DNA of 64,000 nucleotides from Eurosta solidaginis (Eukaryota; Arthropoda; Insecta; Diptera; Tephritidae), in NCBI RefSeq assembly GCF_040869045.1, contig NC_090319.1:172582645-172646644 (forward strand), read 5' to 3'. Each line of letters opens with the position of its first letter. Positions within the stretch are counted from its first letter, which is position 1. Below, piece after piece: positions 1 through 12,428 of this stretch. The translations under genes and the position numbers were made by a program. The notes under the pieces are model-generated. The model saw only the letters and a program-made list of their open reading frames with translations. It was not told the origin of the DNA and did no database searches.

Positions 1-1081
1 TATGACTAACATTACCAGCCATCAACATAAACATATTATCTAACCTTGTACATGGCCAGACATTACCAGACATGAAGAAAAACTGGCAGCAAGTTGGACA
101 CAATTAGTATAAGTATATTTTAATCTTTAGAAATAACTTGAGCGGCCCTGTGACGCTTACCCATTGGAAAAATTCTATTTTTGCCTAAGATTTTTTACAT
201 AAATATGGTAGGATTAACAAATTTCTTTTTACAAAAAGTTTGAAAATGACACAAACTAAACCGAAAAGTAGAAAAAAAAGAAGCATAAAATCTAATTTTA
301 GACAATGGTAGAATATACAAAAATTTTACAACCAGTCAATATTAACAGCAAAAATGAAGAAAAGTCACAAAGATAGCCGATACATATATAAAGCGCTATA
401 TAAATTTGCAGCAATAAGACATGTCGCGCTCGTTTTCATTTTAGGATAGAAAAATGGTAGCGTAGGAAATACAAGAAACCTGATTGTAGATGATAAAATT
501 GACTTAGGACAATTACTTATCAGGCTGTACACACGTTGTACAAATGCCGCCAATACAGGACTTGGTATTTATAAGGAAAACACAGTTGTCCTGATTGATT
601 ATTTACTCGAGTAGTCAAATTTAAAATAATAATTGATAGTTCTCTAAGATCAAATAAATGCATTAACCAAAGAGGTTGTGCATGTGGCAAATCCCGGAAT
701 AAAAATAAAAATAATTCTTCATAAAAGTCATGACGAGTCTGTCTTGGTGGCCGCCGCAGAAATCGCATGACAAATAAGATCAAAGAAATTGCTGGAATAT
801 ATGAAAATATCGAAAACATAAAAAGACGTTTAAAGATATGAAACATTTTTGCATCCACTGTACCTTCCGTTTACCCGTTAGTTAAAACTACTATGCTCTT
901 CCATCAATCACAACCCCGAAATAATTTTTTTGAGTAACAGGCTTCTTACTTTATGTGTCCAAGAAATGGAAGTCGTTGTTAATACAAAAATAAACCGCCT
1001 TTAGTTATTAGAAATAAATATAAATATTTAGGCACCTGGGTATCATTAATAAAACCTCACAATTCAAGAGGTCATAAGAGT
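1..1081 (+). mobile_element. Leader of LTR element B, first (partial) tandem copy
   Basis: This stretch is nearly identical to 6346-7426 and 11348-12428. In the later copies it follows an LTR and primer-binding site, so it is the internal leader of LTR element B; the window simply starts inside it. No sense-strand reading frame of note is visible. Minus-strand open frames of 62, 112 and 108 codons occur in all copies but show no recognisable motif and I do not call them genes. It ends with GAGT, the target sequence duplicated when element A inserted. Confidence 0.7.
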
Positions 1082-1466
1082 TGTAACAGAGCCTTAATAG
1101 ATAATAAAATGTCACCCTGTGTTCAAGTTGCTGCAACACCCGTTGTCTACCCACGGGTGTGGAACAACTTGAACACAGAGCAATTCGGCTCTGGATGATT
1201 ATTAAAATTTGGACAGAGACAGCGAGTGGACATCTTAAATTGAATATAAAACATTTTTTAAAAATTGTCAAGTTACTTTTACTTGTAGTGAACTTTAATA
1301 AATCTGTAAAATACTTATAACAAATAATAAACATTTATATAAATGAAATGAACGAAGTGACGTTTGCAATATTAATTACAATTCGAGGTAGGAATTCTAA
1401 TCGAATCGTTTCATCGGCGTGCACCATTACGTACATGCCCGTGGGCACGTTTTTGGATGCATTATA
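1082..1466 (+). repeat. LTR of Ty3/gypsy element A, copy 1
   Basis: The sequence matches the 5' LTR at 12429-12813 and the 3' LTR at 19599-19984. It begins TGTAACAG and ends ATTATA. A strong stem-loop lies at 1117-1178 (14-bp outer arms). A primer-binding-like TGACGACCGTGAGG follows directly. In this copy the rest of element A is absent because the tandem-duplication junction cuts in after about 980 bp of leader. Confidence 0.85.
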
Positions 1467-2443
1467 TGACGACCGTGAGGCTGGAGCCTCGGGCTTTTTT
1501 TTTCATTTTTGGCAACGCAACGAATCGGACGTCTTTTTTTAACAGTGGTGAGTGAGAAAATTTTTCTTTGAGTTGGAAAAAAAGCAAAAGTGTGTGTGGT
1601 GCGCAAAAATATAACAATACAATTTTCTAACAAATTCTGAGATTCTAACACATAAATTGCTAATTAAAATTTTAACCTACGGCGTAGTTTTCTAAGTAAA
1701 TTCAACTAAATTTCTTCTAAATAAATTTTCAATAAACTACAATGCAACTTTCTAACGAAAATTCAACAAAACCTCAATATACAATTCTCTAAATAAATTC
1801 TACTAAACTACGATATAATTTCTTAAAATAAAATTTAACAAACCTAAAATATGTTTTTCTAAATACAACTTTAAACAATTCTACAATTCAATTTCATAAA
1901 TTAAATCTAAAAACGACAGTACATTTTTCTACATTGAATTTAATAAACCGCAAAAACAATTCTACTAATCAACATTTAACAAAAGCAAAATTCAACAAAA
2001 TTAAAATACAATTTAATAATGAAAATTCAACGCAAAATTTTATAAATTCCATAAATTTTGCATATCGGCACTCGCACCACGCCACGCATAACGGCGAATT
2101 TAACGGCACCCAAAAATTTTCCACCACCACCAACTTTAACACGCAAAGACGCATACCAGCAGCAGCAACAACACCAGCAGCGATTCAGGTCTGCCAGCGC
2201 AGCAGCAGCAGTGACCAAAAAAAAATAAGTATACATATATGTATTTAACATGTTTCCTACGGGTATTTTTCTTACGCTTTATGTATGTATATTAAAACAT
2301 TTATGAAACTTGTATAAAATTCGGCGTTTTCGCATTTAAATCAAAAATTTAAAATTTCAAAAATTAAAGGAAAAATTAATTTCGCATTCATATAAATTTT
2401 TGGATTTTGATAAACGGTGGTTTGTTAGAAAACCAATTAATTT
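1467..2443 (+). mobile_element. Truncated 5' leader of element A, copy 1
   Basis: Untranslated leader of element A, matching 12814-13789. It holds repeated 'aaattc/ctaaa' A-rich text and a CAC/CAG/CAA-rich stretch near 2110-2215 that gives glutamine- and serine-rich shadow frames. It breaks off after 'ccaattaattt', where copy 3 continues into the real element, and joins instead to the flanking sequence of element B. This is the tandem-duplication junction. Confidence 0.75.
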
Positions 2444-2571
2444 AAAATTTTTTGTTAGCTTTTTTATATCTACATATGTGACCGGGAATCATAAAACGAC
2501 CCTTTTTTGCGAAAATACCGTTTTTCACTTTTTGATTTTGAATTTAACGCTCTTTCCAATGGAACAAACCG
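2442..2571 (+). repeat. 130-bp direct repeat within B flank, member 1
   Basis: The segment from 'ttaaaatttttt' to 'ggaacaaaccg' recurs almost unchanged at 4803-4932, and again in the next unit at 8786-8915 and 9805-9934. This member starts exactly at the tandem-duplication junction, so it probably helped form or marks the breakpoint. No coding content is seen. Confidence 0.8.
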
Positions 2572-3268
2572 AAATATAGCGACACCTTTTGCGTTACCAT
2601 ATGGTAATCGTGGGTTATTTCGGGTTAAGATTTGAAAATTTTCAAATAGTTGAAAGTAATTAAAAATGAATTAAAAATGTGTGTATTGAATATCAATTAC
2701 CAATAAAATATACATATACCTGGTAATTATTGTTTTCAATAACTACGTATTTGTATGGTAATGGTAATTGTATTGATTCTACCTGCTCTGAAACACCAGG
2801 AGAAACATGACGAGATAATTAAAACCCAATTATTTTCTTCTTCGAAAGGCTTTAGGTTAAGTTGAGCTGGTCTGCCCGTAGAACATCATATAGAATAAAT
2901 GTGTCCATAGTGTTACTAGAAACTTGCTCGACAACTGAGAACCATCAATCCAAGTAAATACGAACTATGTTAAAAAATAATTCCGTCCTCTTGGCGGATA
3001 TTAGAAGATGTCTAGGGCCTACCATCTATATATATATAAAATTATAATTATGTATGTAGGTTTAGATCGGATTGCGCCGTAAACAGATCGACCGACCACA
3101 ACCAAATTTGAAACATCCAGTAGAAACCTTTCAAGGGTGGTCATAGGTTATAAACAGTTTTTTGGCACCTCCCATAAAAATGTAATCTTTGATACTGCAT
3201 ATCTCTGGAAGGATTCATTGAAGTTTAATAAAGAGTTATTAAAGGTCAATCCCTAATATCACCTAGTA
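2572..3268. other. Non-coding flank of element B, copy 2
   Basis: Non-coding sequence shared with 8916-9612. It contains a small palindromic stretch ('taccatatggta') and AT-rich text. No gene or transposon terminus is recognised. Confidence 0.5.
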
Positions 3269-4610
3269 TTGTTAAGCAGAGTACTGCGGCAAAACTATTC
3301 GATAGTATCCTTCATAGCAAATTGTTTCACTACATAGTCAAGGCTATTGTTGAGTGTCAGCATGGGTTTTTTCCTGGCAGGTCTACTTCTACCAATCTGG
3401 CTTTAGTCACTAGCCAAATTGTAGATGCCTTTGAGAACCATGCGCAACTAGACGTCATCTATACTGACTTCTCGAAAGCATTTGACAAGGTCGACCACTC
3501 TATACTCTTGCAAAAACTGGGGATGTACGGAGTGACCGGAAGTTTGCTGAAGTTCTTCTCAAGTTTCTTATCGAATAGAAAGCTTTTTGTGTCAATCGGA
3601 GCCAACCAGTCTACTGCGCTTATTAACGCTTGGTCTGGAATCCCACAGGGAACCCACTGTGGCCCTCTGTTGTTCCTAATTTTTATTAATGATCTACCTC
3701 AAAAATTCAAATTTGCTAAATGTTTAATGTTTGCAGACGACGTCAAACTCTTTCTAACCGTACGGGATACTTCTGACTGCATTAACTTGCAATATGATCT
3801 CGATTCTTTTAATGAATGGTGTTCAAGTAATAACCTACTTTTAAATACTAACAAATGCTGCGTGGTTTCCTATTCTAAAAGGGTCACTACCACCTTTTTC
3901 AACTACAAATTAAATGCTGGATCTTTAAACCGTTGTCGAGAGATAAAAGATCTGGGTGTAATGTTTGACAACCAACTTTCTTTTTCTGGTCACATCGACT
4001 TTATTATTTCCAAATCTTTTGCAATGGTTGGGTTTATTAGACGTAATTCCAGGGACTTCAAGGATCCGATGACTTTGAAGGCACTTTTTACGGCATTGGT
4101 AAGAAGTCGTCTGGAATATTGCTCGATTATATGGAGTCCATTCTATGAAGGTAGCTCACATAAAATTGAGAGAGTTCAAAGAATTTTCACCAAAATTGCT
4201 TTGCGTATGCTTCACTGGCCCGATGGCCTCCCATCATATATCAGCAGGCGTAAATTGCTCGGACTCCAGGCTTTGTATGACCGTAGAACTTGTATCTCAC
4301 TCATGCTTGCCTATAACGTTATCAACGGTAATATAAACTGCCCTGATTTATCTAATTTATTCGTTTCATATATTCCACCACGTGATCTAAGGCACACCAG
4401 ACTATTTGTTGAAGTAACTCATCGAACGAATTACGCGTTGAATGAACCCATATCCAAGGCTTTACACCTAGCAAATCGATATAGTGGTCTTCTTAACTTT
4501 AATAATAGCATTTATAAATTTAAGCTTGAACTTTTCTCTATTTTTAACTAGTCTGTAAGGAAGTTTGTACTTTTTAGACCGAAATATAAATATAAATAAA
4601 TATAAATATA
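3269..4610 (+). mobile_element. 5'-truncated CR1/Jockey-type non-LTR retrotransposon insertion
   Basis: This block is absent from the otherwise identical neighbouring copy at 9612/9613, so its limits are set by an empty site. It starts inside the reverse transcriptase gene and ends with a stop codon (4549-4551), about 30 bp of 3' UTR and an A-rich 'aaatata' repeat tail, as expected for target-primed reverse transcription. A clear target duplication is not seen; at most TA is shared. It inserted after the tandem duplication, or was lost from the other copy. Confidence 0.85.
3322..4551 (+). CDS. Partial reverse transcriptase of a CR1/Jockey-type non-LTR element
   Basis: Open frame of 409 codons carrying the C-terminal two thirds of a LINE reverse transcriptase. 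Visible motifs are DFSKAFDKVDH (residues 49-59), GIPQGTHCGPLLFLIFIND (107-125) and the catalytic MFADDVKL (136-143), followed by the thumb and C-terminal region (KDLGVMFD, RSRLEYCSIIWSPF). Coding continues upstream of the first ATG to the truncation point at 3269, so the ATG is not the true start; the endonuclease and N-terminal RT are missing. Such an enzyme would copy its own RNA at nicked chromosomal DNA. There are no internal stops, so this is a young fragment. Clade assignment (CR1/Jockey group) is by motif style only. A related copy lies at 45080-45576 and 49293-49442. Confidence 0.85.
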   Translation: MFHYIVKAIVECQHGFFPGRSTSTNLALVTSQIVDAFENHAQLDVIYTDFSKAFDKVDHSILLQKLGMYGVTGSLLKFFSSFLSNRKLFVSIGANQSTALINAWSGIPQGTHCGPLLFLIFINDLPQKFKFAKCLMFADDVKLFLTVRDTSDCINLQYDLDSFNEWCSSNNLLLNTNKCCVVSYSKRVTTTFFNYKLNAGSLNRCREIKDLGVMFDNQLSFSGHIDFIISKSFAMVGFIRRNSRDFKDPMTLKALFTALVRSRLEYCSIIWSPFYEGSSHKIERVQRIFTKIALRMLHWPDGLPSYISRRKLLGLQALYDRRTCISLMLAYNVINGNINCPDLSNLFVSYIPPRDLRHTRLFVEVTHRTNYALNEPISKALHLANRYSGLLNFNNSIYKFKLELFSIFN

Positions 4611-5618
4611 AACGTGGAGTGAGGATTAAGGGACGTGTCACCTCCCATACAAATGGAATATTTCATACTGAATATCGCTGGATATAGTAATGGTAGAATG
4701 CTGAAAACTCGTAAGGAGCTAAGGTTATTATATAAACTAAAGTTTGACTGCGCACTTGGGTTTGGCTCTTATTCCTTTTTTCCCGTTAGTAATCTGCCGC
4801 CCTTAAAATTTTTTGTTAGCTTTTTTATATCTACATATGTGACCGGGAATCATAAAACGACCCTTTTTTGCGAAAATACCGTTTTTCACTTTTTGATTTT
4901 GAATTTAACGCTCTTTCCAATGGAACAAACCGTAGTTTTGTATCTTTCTTAGTTTTTTCACAAATCGCATTTAGTGTACAAGGGAGCAATTGAACTTCTT
5001 CTGCTTCATCCAATCTTTAAACGCGTTTCTCTCGAAAACTTGTTTTCCCACAATAGGGTCGTTTGATGATTCCAGGTCAAATATACAAATAAATATCAAA
5101 CAGATAAACTTGAAGTGCAAGCGGAACAGCTGGCCCGTGACAAATTGAAAGTGTACACTAACTCTTATGGAATTGTCTCTTAATCGGCCATCACGGGAGA
5201 TGAACCCTGTATCTAGGTTTTGCGTACACTTATAAACGCAAAACAAAGATGATGAAAGAGAAAAGAGAGAAATCGATGTGGCAGTTGCTTACTGAGGAAT
5301 CGGGGCTACCCTTTTGTGTGGTGTACATGAGATTTTCGATAAATTCTGCCAGTTTTTCCGAAAGGATTACCCGCAGATAAAATCATCATATATATGGCAT
5401 AACATACAAAAATTAACTCTTTGAACAAATATGAGAGCACATTCGTATGGAGACACTTCAAATAAAGCTTTTACTAAAAACCGATGGTCCATAATAATTT
5501 CGTAATTAGGATCCTCCGCGCTTATGTAATGGAACAATGGCAATGTCCATCAGTAAAGCTCAAGGACGGTTATTAGCTGTAGCATAAGTCAATCTTACCA
5601 ATTCGTGTTTCACCGTAG
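4611..5618. other. Non-coding flank of element B, copy 2, second part
   Basis: Matches 9613-10620. It includes the second 130-bp direct repeat (4803-4932). Short open frames on both strands (105, 60, 91 and 64 codons) occur identically in both units but have no recognisable domains. The final four bases GTAG (5615-5618) are the target duplication of element B. Confidence 0.5.
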
Positions 5619-6000
5619 TGTAGTATCGCGTGGAATTCACCCCATTTCAAACATGCTTAACATTACAAACGCTCGTTCATTGACCCAGGTAACTACCATA
5701 TGTTCATTCGCTTTCACTAAGTCACCTAATGCATTAATGCGTCATACCCAAATTGCTCAAGTAGGAATCATATTGACAATATGTAGGTCAATAAAATAAT
5801 TCGCTGATAAAGCATTTTTTACTATTGAGTGATGCACCTCTTGTATGTAATTATTAATGTAAGAATGTATATATGTATAGGTTAAGAACTTTTGTATAAA
5901 ATAGAAAGTATTCACGAATAAAGGGAATTCTGATGTCTGCGCTGAGCATTAGCGCTACTGAACTTATACTTTTCTTTAACTTTACTATCAACACACTACA
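5619..6000 (+). repeat. 5' LTR of element B, copy 2
   Basis: 382-bp LTR beginning TGTAGTATCG and ending ACACTACA, with TG...CA ends and a short terminal inverted repeat. A TATAAA box (5895-5900) and a polyadenylation-type AATAAA (5917-5922) sit near its 3' end. The partner 3' LTR is at 20960-21341. It is preceded by GTAG, and GTAG also follows the 3' LTR. Confidence 0.85.
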
Positions 6001-7426
6001 TGGCGATCCTGCCAGTCTAGATTAAAATCTGCAAAACTGCAAAAAATAATATAACTGAACAGAGATCCTGCCAGTTAACCAAGTTTCTTTTAAAGTATAA
6101 AAATAAGAGCCACAAACTGGCTAGAGGATATTCCACGGATAATGGTATAACCCACATATAATTTAAATAAACGCAAAGTATTGGAAGCTAGAGATTGATG
6201 GATTAACCTAGACAAACAAGGCGACCAAATCCTTTTTCAACAGCAGCAACAACAATAAATGGCAGCACATTACTTTAGCAACATAATGGATGGTATATAA
6301 AATGAAATTTGTGATGCATAAGGTAGTGGAATATTGATGGAAAATTATGACTAACATTACCAGCCATCAACATAAACATATTATCTAACCTTGTACATGG
6401 CCAGACATTACCAGACATGAAGAAAAACTGGCAGCAAGTTGGACACAATTAGTATAAGTATATTTTAATCTTTAGAAATAACTTGAGCGGCCCTGTGACG
6501 CTTACCCATTGGAAAAATTCTATTTTTGCCTAAGATTTTTTACATAAATATGGTAGGATTAACAAATTTCTTTTTACAAAAAGTTTGAAAATGACACAAA
6601 CTAAACCGAAAAGTAGAAAAAAAAGAAGCATAAAATCTAATTTTAGACAATGGTAGAATATACAAAAATTTTACAACCAGTCAATATTAACAGCAAAAAT
6701 GAAGAAAAGTCACAAAGATAGCCGATACATATATAAAGCGCTATATAAATTTGCAGCAATAAGACATGTCGCGCTCGTTTTCATTTTAGGATAGAAAAAT
6801 GGTAGCGTAGGAAATACAAGAAACCTGATTGTAGATGATAAAATTGACTTAGGACAATTACTTATCAGGCTGTACACACGTTGTACAAATGCCGCCAATA
6901 CAGGACTTGGTATTTATAAGGAAAACACAGTTGTCCTGATTGATTATTTACTCGAGTAGTCAAATTTAAAATAATAATTGATAGTTCTCTAAGATCAAAT
7001 AAATGCATTAACCAAAGAGGTTGTGCATGTGGCAAATCCCGGAATAAAAATAAAAATAATTCTTCATAAAAGTCATGACGAGTCTGTCTTGGTGGCCGCC
7101 GCAGAAATCGCATGACAAATAAGATCAAAGAAATTGCTGGAATATATGAAAATATCGAAAACATAAAAAGACGTTTAAAGATATGAAACATTTTTGCATC
7201 CACTGTACCTTCCGTTTACCCGTTAGTTAAAACTACTATGCTCTTCCATCAATCACAACCCCGAAATAATTTTTTTGAGTAACAGGCTTCTTACTTTATG
7301 TGTCCAAGAAATGGAAGTCGTTGTTAATACAAAAATAAACCACCTTTAGTTATTAGAAATAAATATAAATATTTAGGCACCTGGGTATCATTAATAAAAC
7401 CTCACAATTCAAGAGGTCATAAGAGT
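6001..7426 (+). mobile_element. Primer-binding site and leader of element B, copy 2
   Basis: TGGCGATCCTGCCAG at 6001-6015 begins with TGG directly after the LTR, as a tRNA primer-binding site should (complement of the tRNA CCA end); which tRNA is not determined. The remaining leader is non-coding on the sense strand. It ends where element A's LTR begins. Confidence 0.7.
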
Positions 7427-7811
7427 TGTAACAGAGCCTTAATAGATAATAAAATGTCACCCTGTGTTCAAGTTGCTGCAACACCCGTTGTCTACCCACG
7501 GGTGTGGAACAACTTGAACACAGAGCAATTCGGCTCTGGATGATTATTAAAATTTGGACAGAGACAGCGAGTGGACATCTTAAATTGAATATAAAACATT
7601 TTTTAAAAATTGTCAAGTTACTTTTACTTGTAGTGAACTTTAATAAATCTGTAAAATACTTATAACAAATAATAAACATTTATATAAATGAAATGAACGA
7701 AGTGACGTTTGCAACATTAATTACAATTCGAGGTAGGAATTCTAATCGAATCGTTTCATCGGCGTGCACCATTACGTACATGCCCGTGGGCACGTTTTTG
7801 GATGCATTATA
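7427..7811 (+). repeat. LTR of Ty3/gypsy element A, copy 2
   Basis: Same 385-bp LTR as at 1082-1466 and 12429-12813, preceded by GAGT. The conserved stem-loop is at 7462-7523. It is followed by the A leader to 8787 and then the duplication junction, so this copy lacks gag-pol. Confidence 0.85.
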
Positions 7812-8787
7812 TGACGACCGTGAGGCTGGAGCCTCGGGCTTTTTTTTTCATTTTTGGCAACGCAACGAATCGGACGTCTTTTTTTAACAGTGGTGAGTGA
7901 GAAAATTTTTCTTTGAGTTGGAAAAAAAGCAAAAGTGTGTGTGGTGCGCAAAAATATAACAATACAATTTTCTAACAAATTCTGAGATTCTAACACATAA
8001 ATTGCTAATTAAAATTTTTACCTACGGCGTAGTTTTCTAAGTAAGTTCAACTAAATTTCTTCTAAATAAATTTTCAATAAACTACAATGCAACTTTCTAA
8101 CGAAAATTCAACGAAACCTCAATATACAATTCTCTAAATAAATTCTACTAAACTACGATATAATTTCTTAAAATAAAATTTAACAAACCTAAAATATGTT
8201 TTTCTAAATACAACTTTAAACAATTCTACAATTCAATTTCATAAATTAAATCTAAAAACGACAGTACATTTTTCTACATTGAATTTAATAAACCGCAAAA
8301 ACAATTCTACTAATCAACATTTAACAAAAGCAAAATTCAACAAAATTAAAATACAATTTAATAATGAAAATTCAACGCAAAATTTTATAAATTCCATAAA
8401 TTTTGCATATCGGCACTCGCACCACGCCACGCATAACGGCGAATTTAACGGCACCCAAAAATTTTCCACCACCACCAACTTTAACACGCAAAGACGCATA
8501 CCAGCAGCAGCAACAACACCAGCAGCGATTCAGGTCTGCCAGCGCAGCAGCAGCAGTGACCAAAAAAAATAAGTATACATATATGTATTTAACATGTTTC
8601 CTACGGGTATTTTTCTTACGCTTTATGTATGTATATTAAAACATTTATGAAACTTGTATAAAATTCGGCGTTTTCGCATTTAAATCAAAAATTTAAAATT
8701 TCAAAAATTAAAGGAAAAATTAATTTCGCATTCATATAAATTTTTGGATTTTGATAAACGGTGGTTTGTTAGAAAACCAATTAATTT
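7812..8787 (+). mobile_element. Truncated 5' leader of element A, copy 2
   Basis: The leader begins with the primer-binding-like TGACGACC and continues to the same breakpoint as copy 1. It differs from the other copies by a few substitutions. No gene is present. Confidence 0.7.
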
Positions 8788-10620
8788 AAAATTTTTTGTT
8801 AGCTTTTTTATATCTACATATGTGACCGGGAATCATAAAACGTCCCTTTTTTGCGAAAATACCGTTTTTCACTTTTTGATTTTGAATTTAACGCTCTTTC
8901 CAATGGAACAACCCGAAATATAGCGACACCTTTTGCGTTACCATATGGTAATCGTGGGTTATTTCGGGTTAAGATTTGAAAATTTTCAAATAGTTGAAAG
9001 TAATTAAAAATGAATTAAAAATGTGTGTATTGAATATCAATTACCAATAAAATATACATATACCTGGTAATTATTGTTTTCAATAACTACGTATTTGTAT
9101 GGTAATGGTAATTGTATTGATTCTACCTGCTCTGAAACACCAGGAGAAACATGACGAGATAATTAAAACCCAATTATTTTCTTCTTCGAAAGGCTTTAGG
9201 TTAAGTTGAGCTGGTCTGCCCGTAGAACATCATATAGAATAAATGTGTCCATAGTGTTACTAGAAACTTGCTCGACAACTGAGAACCATCAATCCAAGTA
9301 AATACGAACTATGTTAAAAAATAATTCCGTCCTCTTGGCGGATATTAGAAGATGTCTAGGGCCTACCATCTATATATATATAAAATTATAATTATGTATG
9401 TAGGTTTAGATCGGATTGCGCCGTAAACAGATCGACCGACCACAACCAAATTTGAAACATCCAGTAGAAACCTTTCAAGGGTGGTCATAGGTTATAAACA
9501 GTTTTTTGGCACCTCCCATAAAAATGTAATCTTTGATACTGCATATCTCTGGAAGGATTCATTGAAGTTTAATAAAGAGTTATTAAAGGTCAATCCCTAA
9601 TATTACCTAGTAAACGTGGAGTGAGGATTAAGGGACGTGTCACCTCCCATACAAATGGAATATTTCATACTGAATATCGCTGGATATAGTAATGGTAGAA
9701 TGCTGAAAACTCGTAAGGAGCTAAGGTTATTATATAAACTAAAGTTTGACTGCGCACTTGGGTTTGGCTCTTATTCCTTTTTTCCCGTTAGTAATCTGCC
9801 GCCCTTAAAATTTTTTGTTAGCTTTTTTATATCTACATATGTGACCGGGAATCATAAAACGACCCTTTTTTGCGAAAATACCGTTTTTCACTTTTTGATT
9901 TTGAATTTAACGCTCTTTCCAATGGAACAAACCGTAGTTTTGTATCTTTCTTAGTTTTTTCACAAATCGCATTTAGTGTACAAGGGAGCAATTGAACTTC
10001 TTCTGCTTCATCCAATCTTTAAACGCGTTTCTCTCGAAAACTTGTTTTCCCACAATAGGGTCGTTTGATGATTCCAGGTCAAATATACAAATAAATATCA
10101 AACAGATAAAATTGAAGTGCAAGCGGAACAGCTGGCCCGTGACAAATTGAAAGTGTACACTAACTCTTATGGAATTGTCTCTTAATCGGCCATCACGGGA
10201 GATGAACCCTGTATCTAGGTTTTGCGTACACTTATAAACGCGAAACAAAGATGATGAAAGAGAAAAGAGAGAAATCGATGTGGCAGTTGCTTACTGAGGA
10301 ATCGGGGCTACCCTTTTGTGTGGTGGACATGAGAGTTTCGATAAATTCTGCCAGTTTTTCCGAAAGGATTACCCGCAGATAAAATCATCATATATATGGC
10401 ATAACATACAAAAATTAACTCTTTGAACAAATATGAGAGCACATTCGTATGGAGACACTTCAAATAAAGCTTTTACTAAAAACCGATGGTCCATAATAAT
10501 TTCGTAATTAGGATCCTCCGCGCTTATGTAATGGAACAATGGCAATGTCCATCAGTAAAGCTCAAGGACGGTTATTAGCTGTAGCATAAGTCAATCTTAC
10601 CAATTCGTGTTTCACCGTAG
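8788..10620. other. Genomic flank of element B, copy 3
   Basis: Left flank of element B without the CR1-type insertion; the empty insertion site is at 9612/9613. It contains both 130-bp direct repeats (8786-8915 and 9805-9934). No gene is recognised. It ends with the target duplication GTAG (10617-10620). Confidence 0.55.
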
Positions 10621-11002
10621 TGTAGTATCGCGTGGAATTCACCCCATTTCAAACATGCTTAACATTACAAACGCTCGTTCATTGACCCAGGTAACTACCA
10701 TATGTTCATTCGCTTTCACTAAGTCACCTAATGCATTAATGCGTCATACCCAAATTGCTCAAGTAGGAATCATATTGACAATATGTAGGTCAATAAAATA
10801 ATTCGCTGATAAAGCATTTTTTACTATTGAGTGATGCACCTCTTGTATGTAATTATTAATGTAAGAATGTATATATGTATAGGTTAAGAACTTTTGTATA
10901 AAATAGAAAGTATTCACGAATAAAGGGAATTCTGATGTCTGCGCTGAGCATTAGCGCTACTGAACTTATACTTTTCTTTAACTTTACTATCAACACACTA
11001 CA
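10621..11002 (+). repeat. 5' LTR of element B, copy 3
   Basis: Identical in layout to 5619-6000: TGTAG...CTACA ends, TATAAA at about 10897 and AATAAA at about 10919. The primer-binding site TGGCGATCCTGCCAG follows at 11003. Confidence 0.85.
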
Positions 11003-12428
11003 TGGCGATCCTGCCAGTCTAGATTAAAATCTGCAAAACTGCAAAAAATAATATAACTGAACAGAGATCCTGCCAGTTAACCAAGTTTCTTTTAAAGTAT
11101 AAAAATAAGAGCCACAAACTGGCTAGAGGATATTCCACGGATAATGGTATAACCCACATATAATTTAAATAAACGCAAAGTATTGGAAGCTAGAGATTGA
11201 TGGATTAACCTAGATAAACAAGGCGACCAAATCCTTTTTCAACAGCAGCAACAACAATAAATGGCAGCACATTACTTTAGCAACATAATGGATGGTATAT
11301 AAAATGAAATTTGTGATGCATAAGGTAGTGGAATATTGATGGAAAATTATGACTAACATTACCAGCCATCAACATAAACATATTATCTAACCTTGTACAT
11401 GGCCAGACATTACCAGACATGAAGAAAAACTGGCAGCAAGTTGGACACAATTAGTATAAGTATATTTTAATCTTTAGAAATAACTTGAGCGGCCCTGTGA
11501 CGCTTACCCATTGGAAAAATTCTATTTTTGCCTAAGATTTTTTACATAAATATGGTAGGAGTAACAAATTTCTTTTTACAAAAAGTTTGAAAATGACACA
11601 AACTAAACCGAAAAGTAGAAAAAAAAGAAGCATAAAATCTAATTTTAGACAATGGTAGAATATACAAAAATTTTACAACCAGTCAATATTAACAGCAAAA
11701 ATGAAGAAAAGTCACAAAGATAGCCGATACATATATAAAGCGCTATATAAATTTGCAGCAATAAGACATGTCGCGCTCGTTTTCATTTTAGGATAGAAAA
11801 ATGGTAGCGTAGGAAATACAAGAAACCTGATTGTAGATGATAAAATTGACTTAGGACAATTACTTATCAGGCTGTACACACGTTGTACAAATGCCGCCAA
11901 TACAGGACTTGGTATTTATAAGGAAAACACAGTTGTCCTGATTGATTATTTACTCGAGTAGTCAAATTTAAAATAATAATTGATAGTTCTCTAAGATCAA
12001 ATAAATGCATTAACCAAAGAGGTTGTGCATGTGGCAAATCCCGGAATAAAAATAAAAATAATTCTTCATAAAAGTCATGACGAGTCTGTCTTGGTGGCCG
12101 CCGCAGAAATCGCATGACAAATAAGATCAAAGAAATTGCTGGAATATATGAAAATATCGAAAACATAAAAAGACGTTTAAAGATATGAAACATTTTTGCA
12201 TCCACTGTACCTTCCGTTTACCCGTTAGTTAAAACTACTATGCTCTTCCATCAATCACAACCCCGAAATAATTTTTTTGAGTAACAGGCTTCTTACTTTA
12301 TGTGTCCAAGAAATGGAAGTCGTTGTTAATACAAAAATAAACCACCTTTAGTTATTAGAAATAAATATAAATATTTAGGCACCTTGGTATCATTAATAAA
12401 ACCTCACAATTCAAGAGGTCATAAGAGT
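11003..12428 (+). mobile_element. Leader of element B, copy 3
   Basis: Non-coding leader, interrupted at its end by element A. GATCCTGCCAGT recurs about 60 bp after the primer site, and a CAG/CAA run lies near 11240. The last four bases, GAGT (12425-12428), are duplicated after element A (19985-19988). Confidence 0.7.

Larger units (their letters stand above)
2444..8787 (+). repeat. 5.0-kb tandem segmental duplication, copy 2 (6.34 kb with insertion)
   Basis: One full repeat unit. It consists of the genomic flank of element B (2444-5614, interrupted by a 1342-bp insertion at 3269-4610), the LTR of B (5619-6000), the B leader (6001-7426), the LTR of A (7427-7811) and the A leader (to 8787). 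The next unit starts at 8788 and runs to 13789, giving a period of about 5002 bp without the insertion. Units differ by scattered single bases only (roughly 1%), so the duplication is young, or recently homogenised, or an assembly artefact. Confidence 0.85.

Noticed and set aside
365..1334. Minus-strand open frames of 62-112 codons repeated identically in each tandem unit
   Set aside because: They recur only because the 5-kb unit is duplicated; no motif is seen, and one overlaps the LTR stem-loop, whose palindromic sequence opens frames on both strands.
1934..2251. Glutamine/alanine/cysteine-rich frames near the CAG/CAC run
   Set aside because: Low-complexity CAG/CAC text in an LTR-element leader; all frames are accidental.
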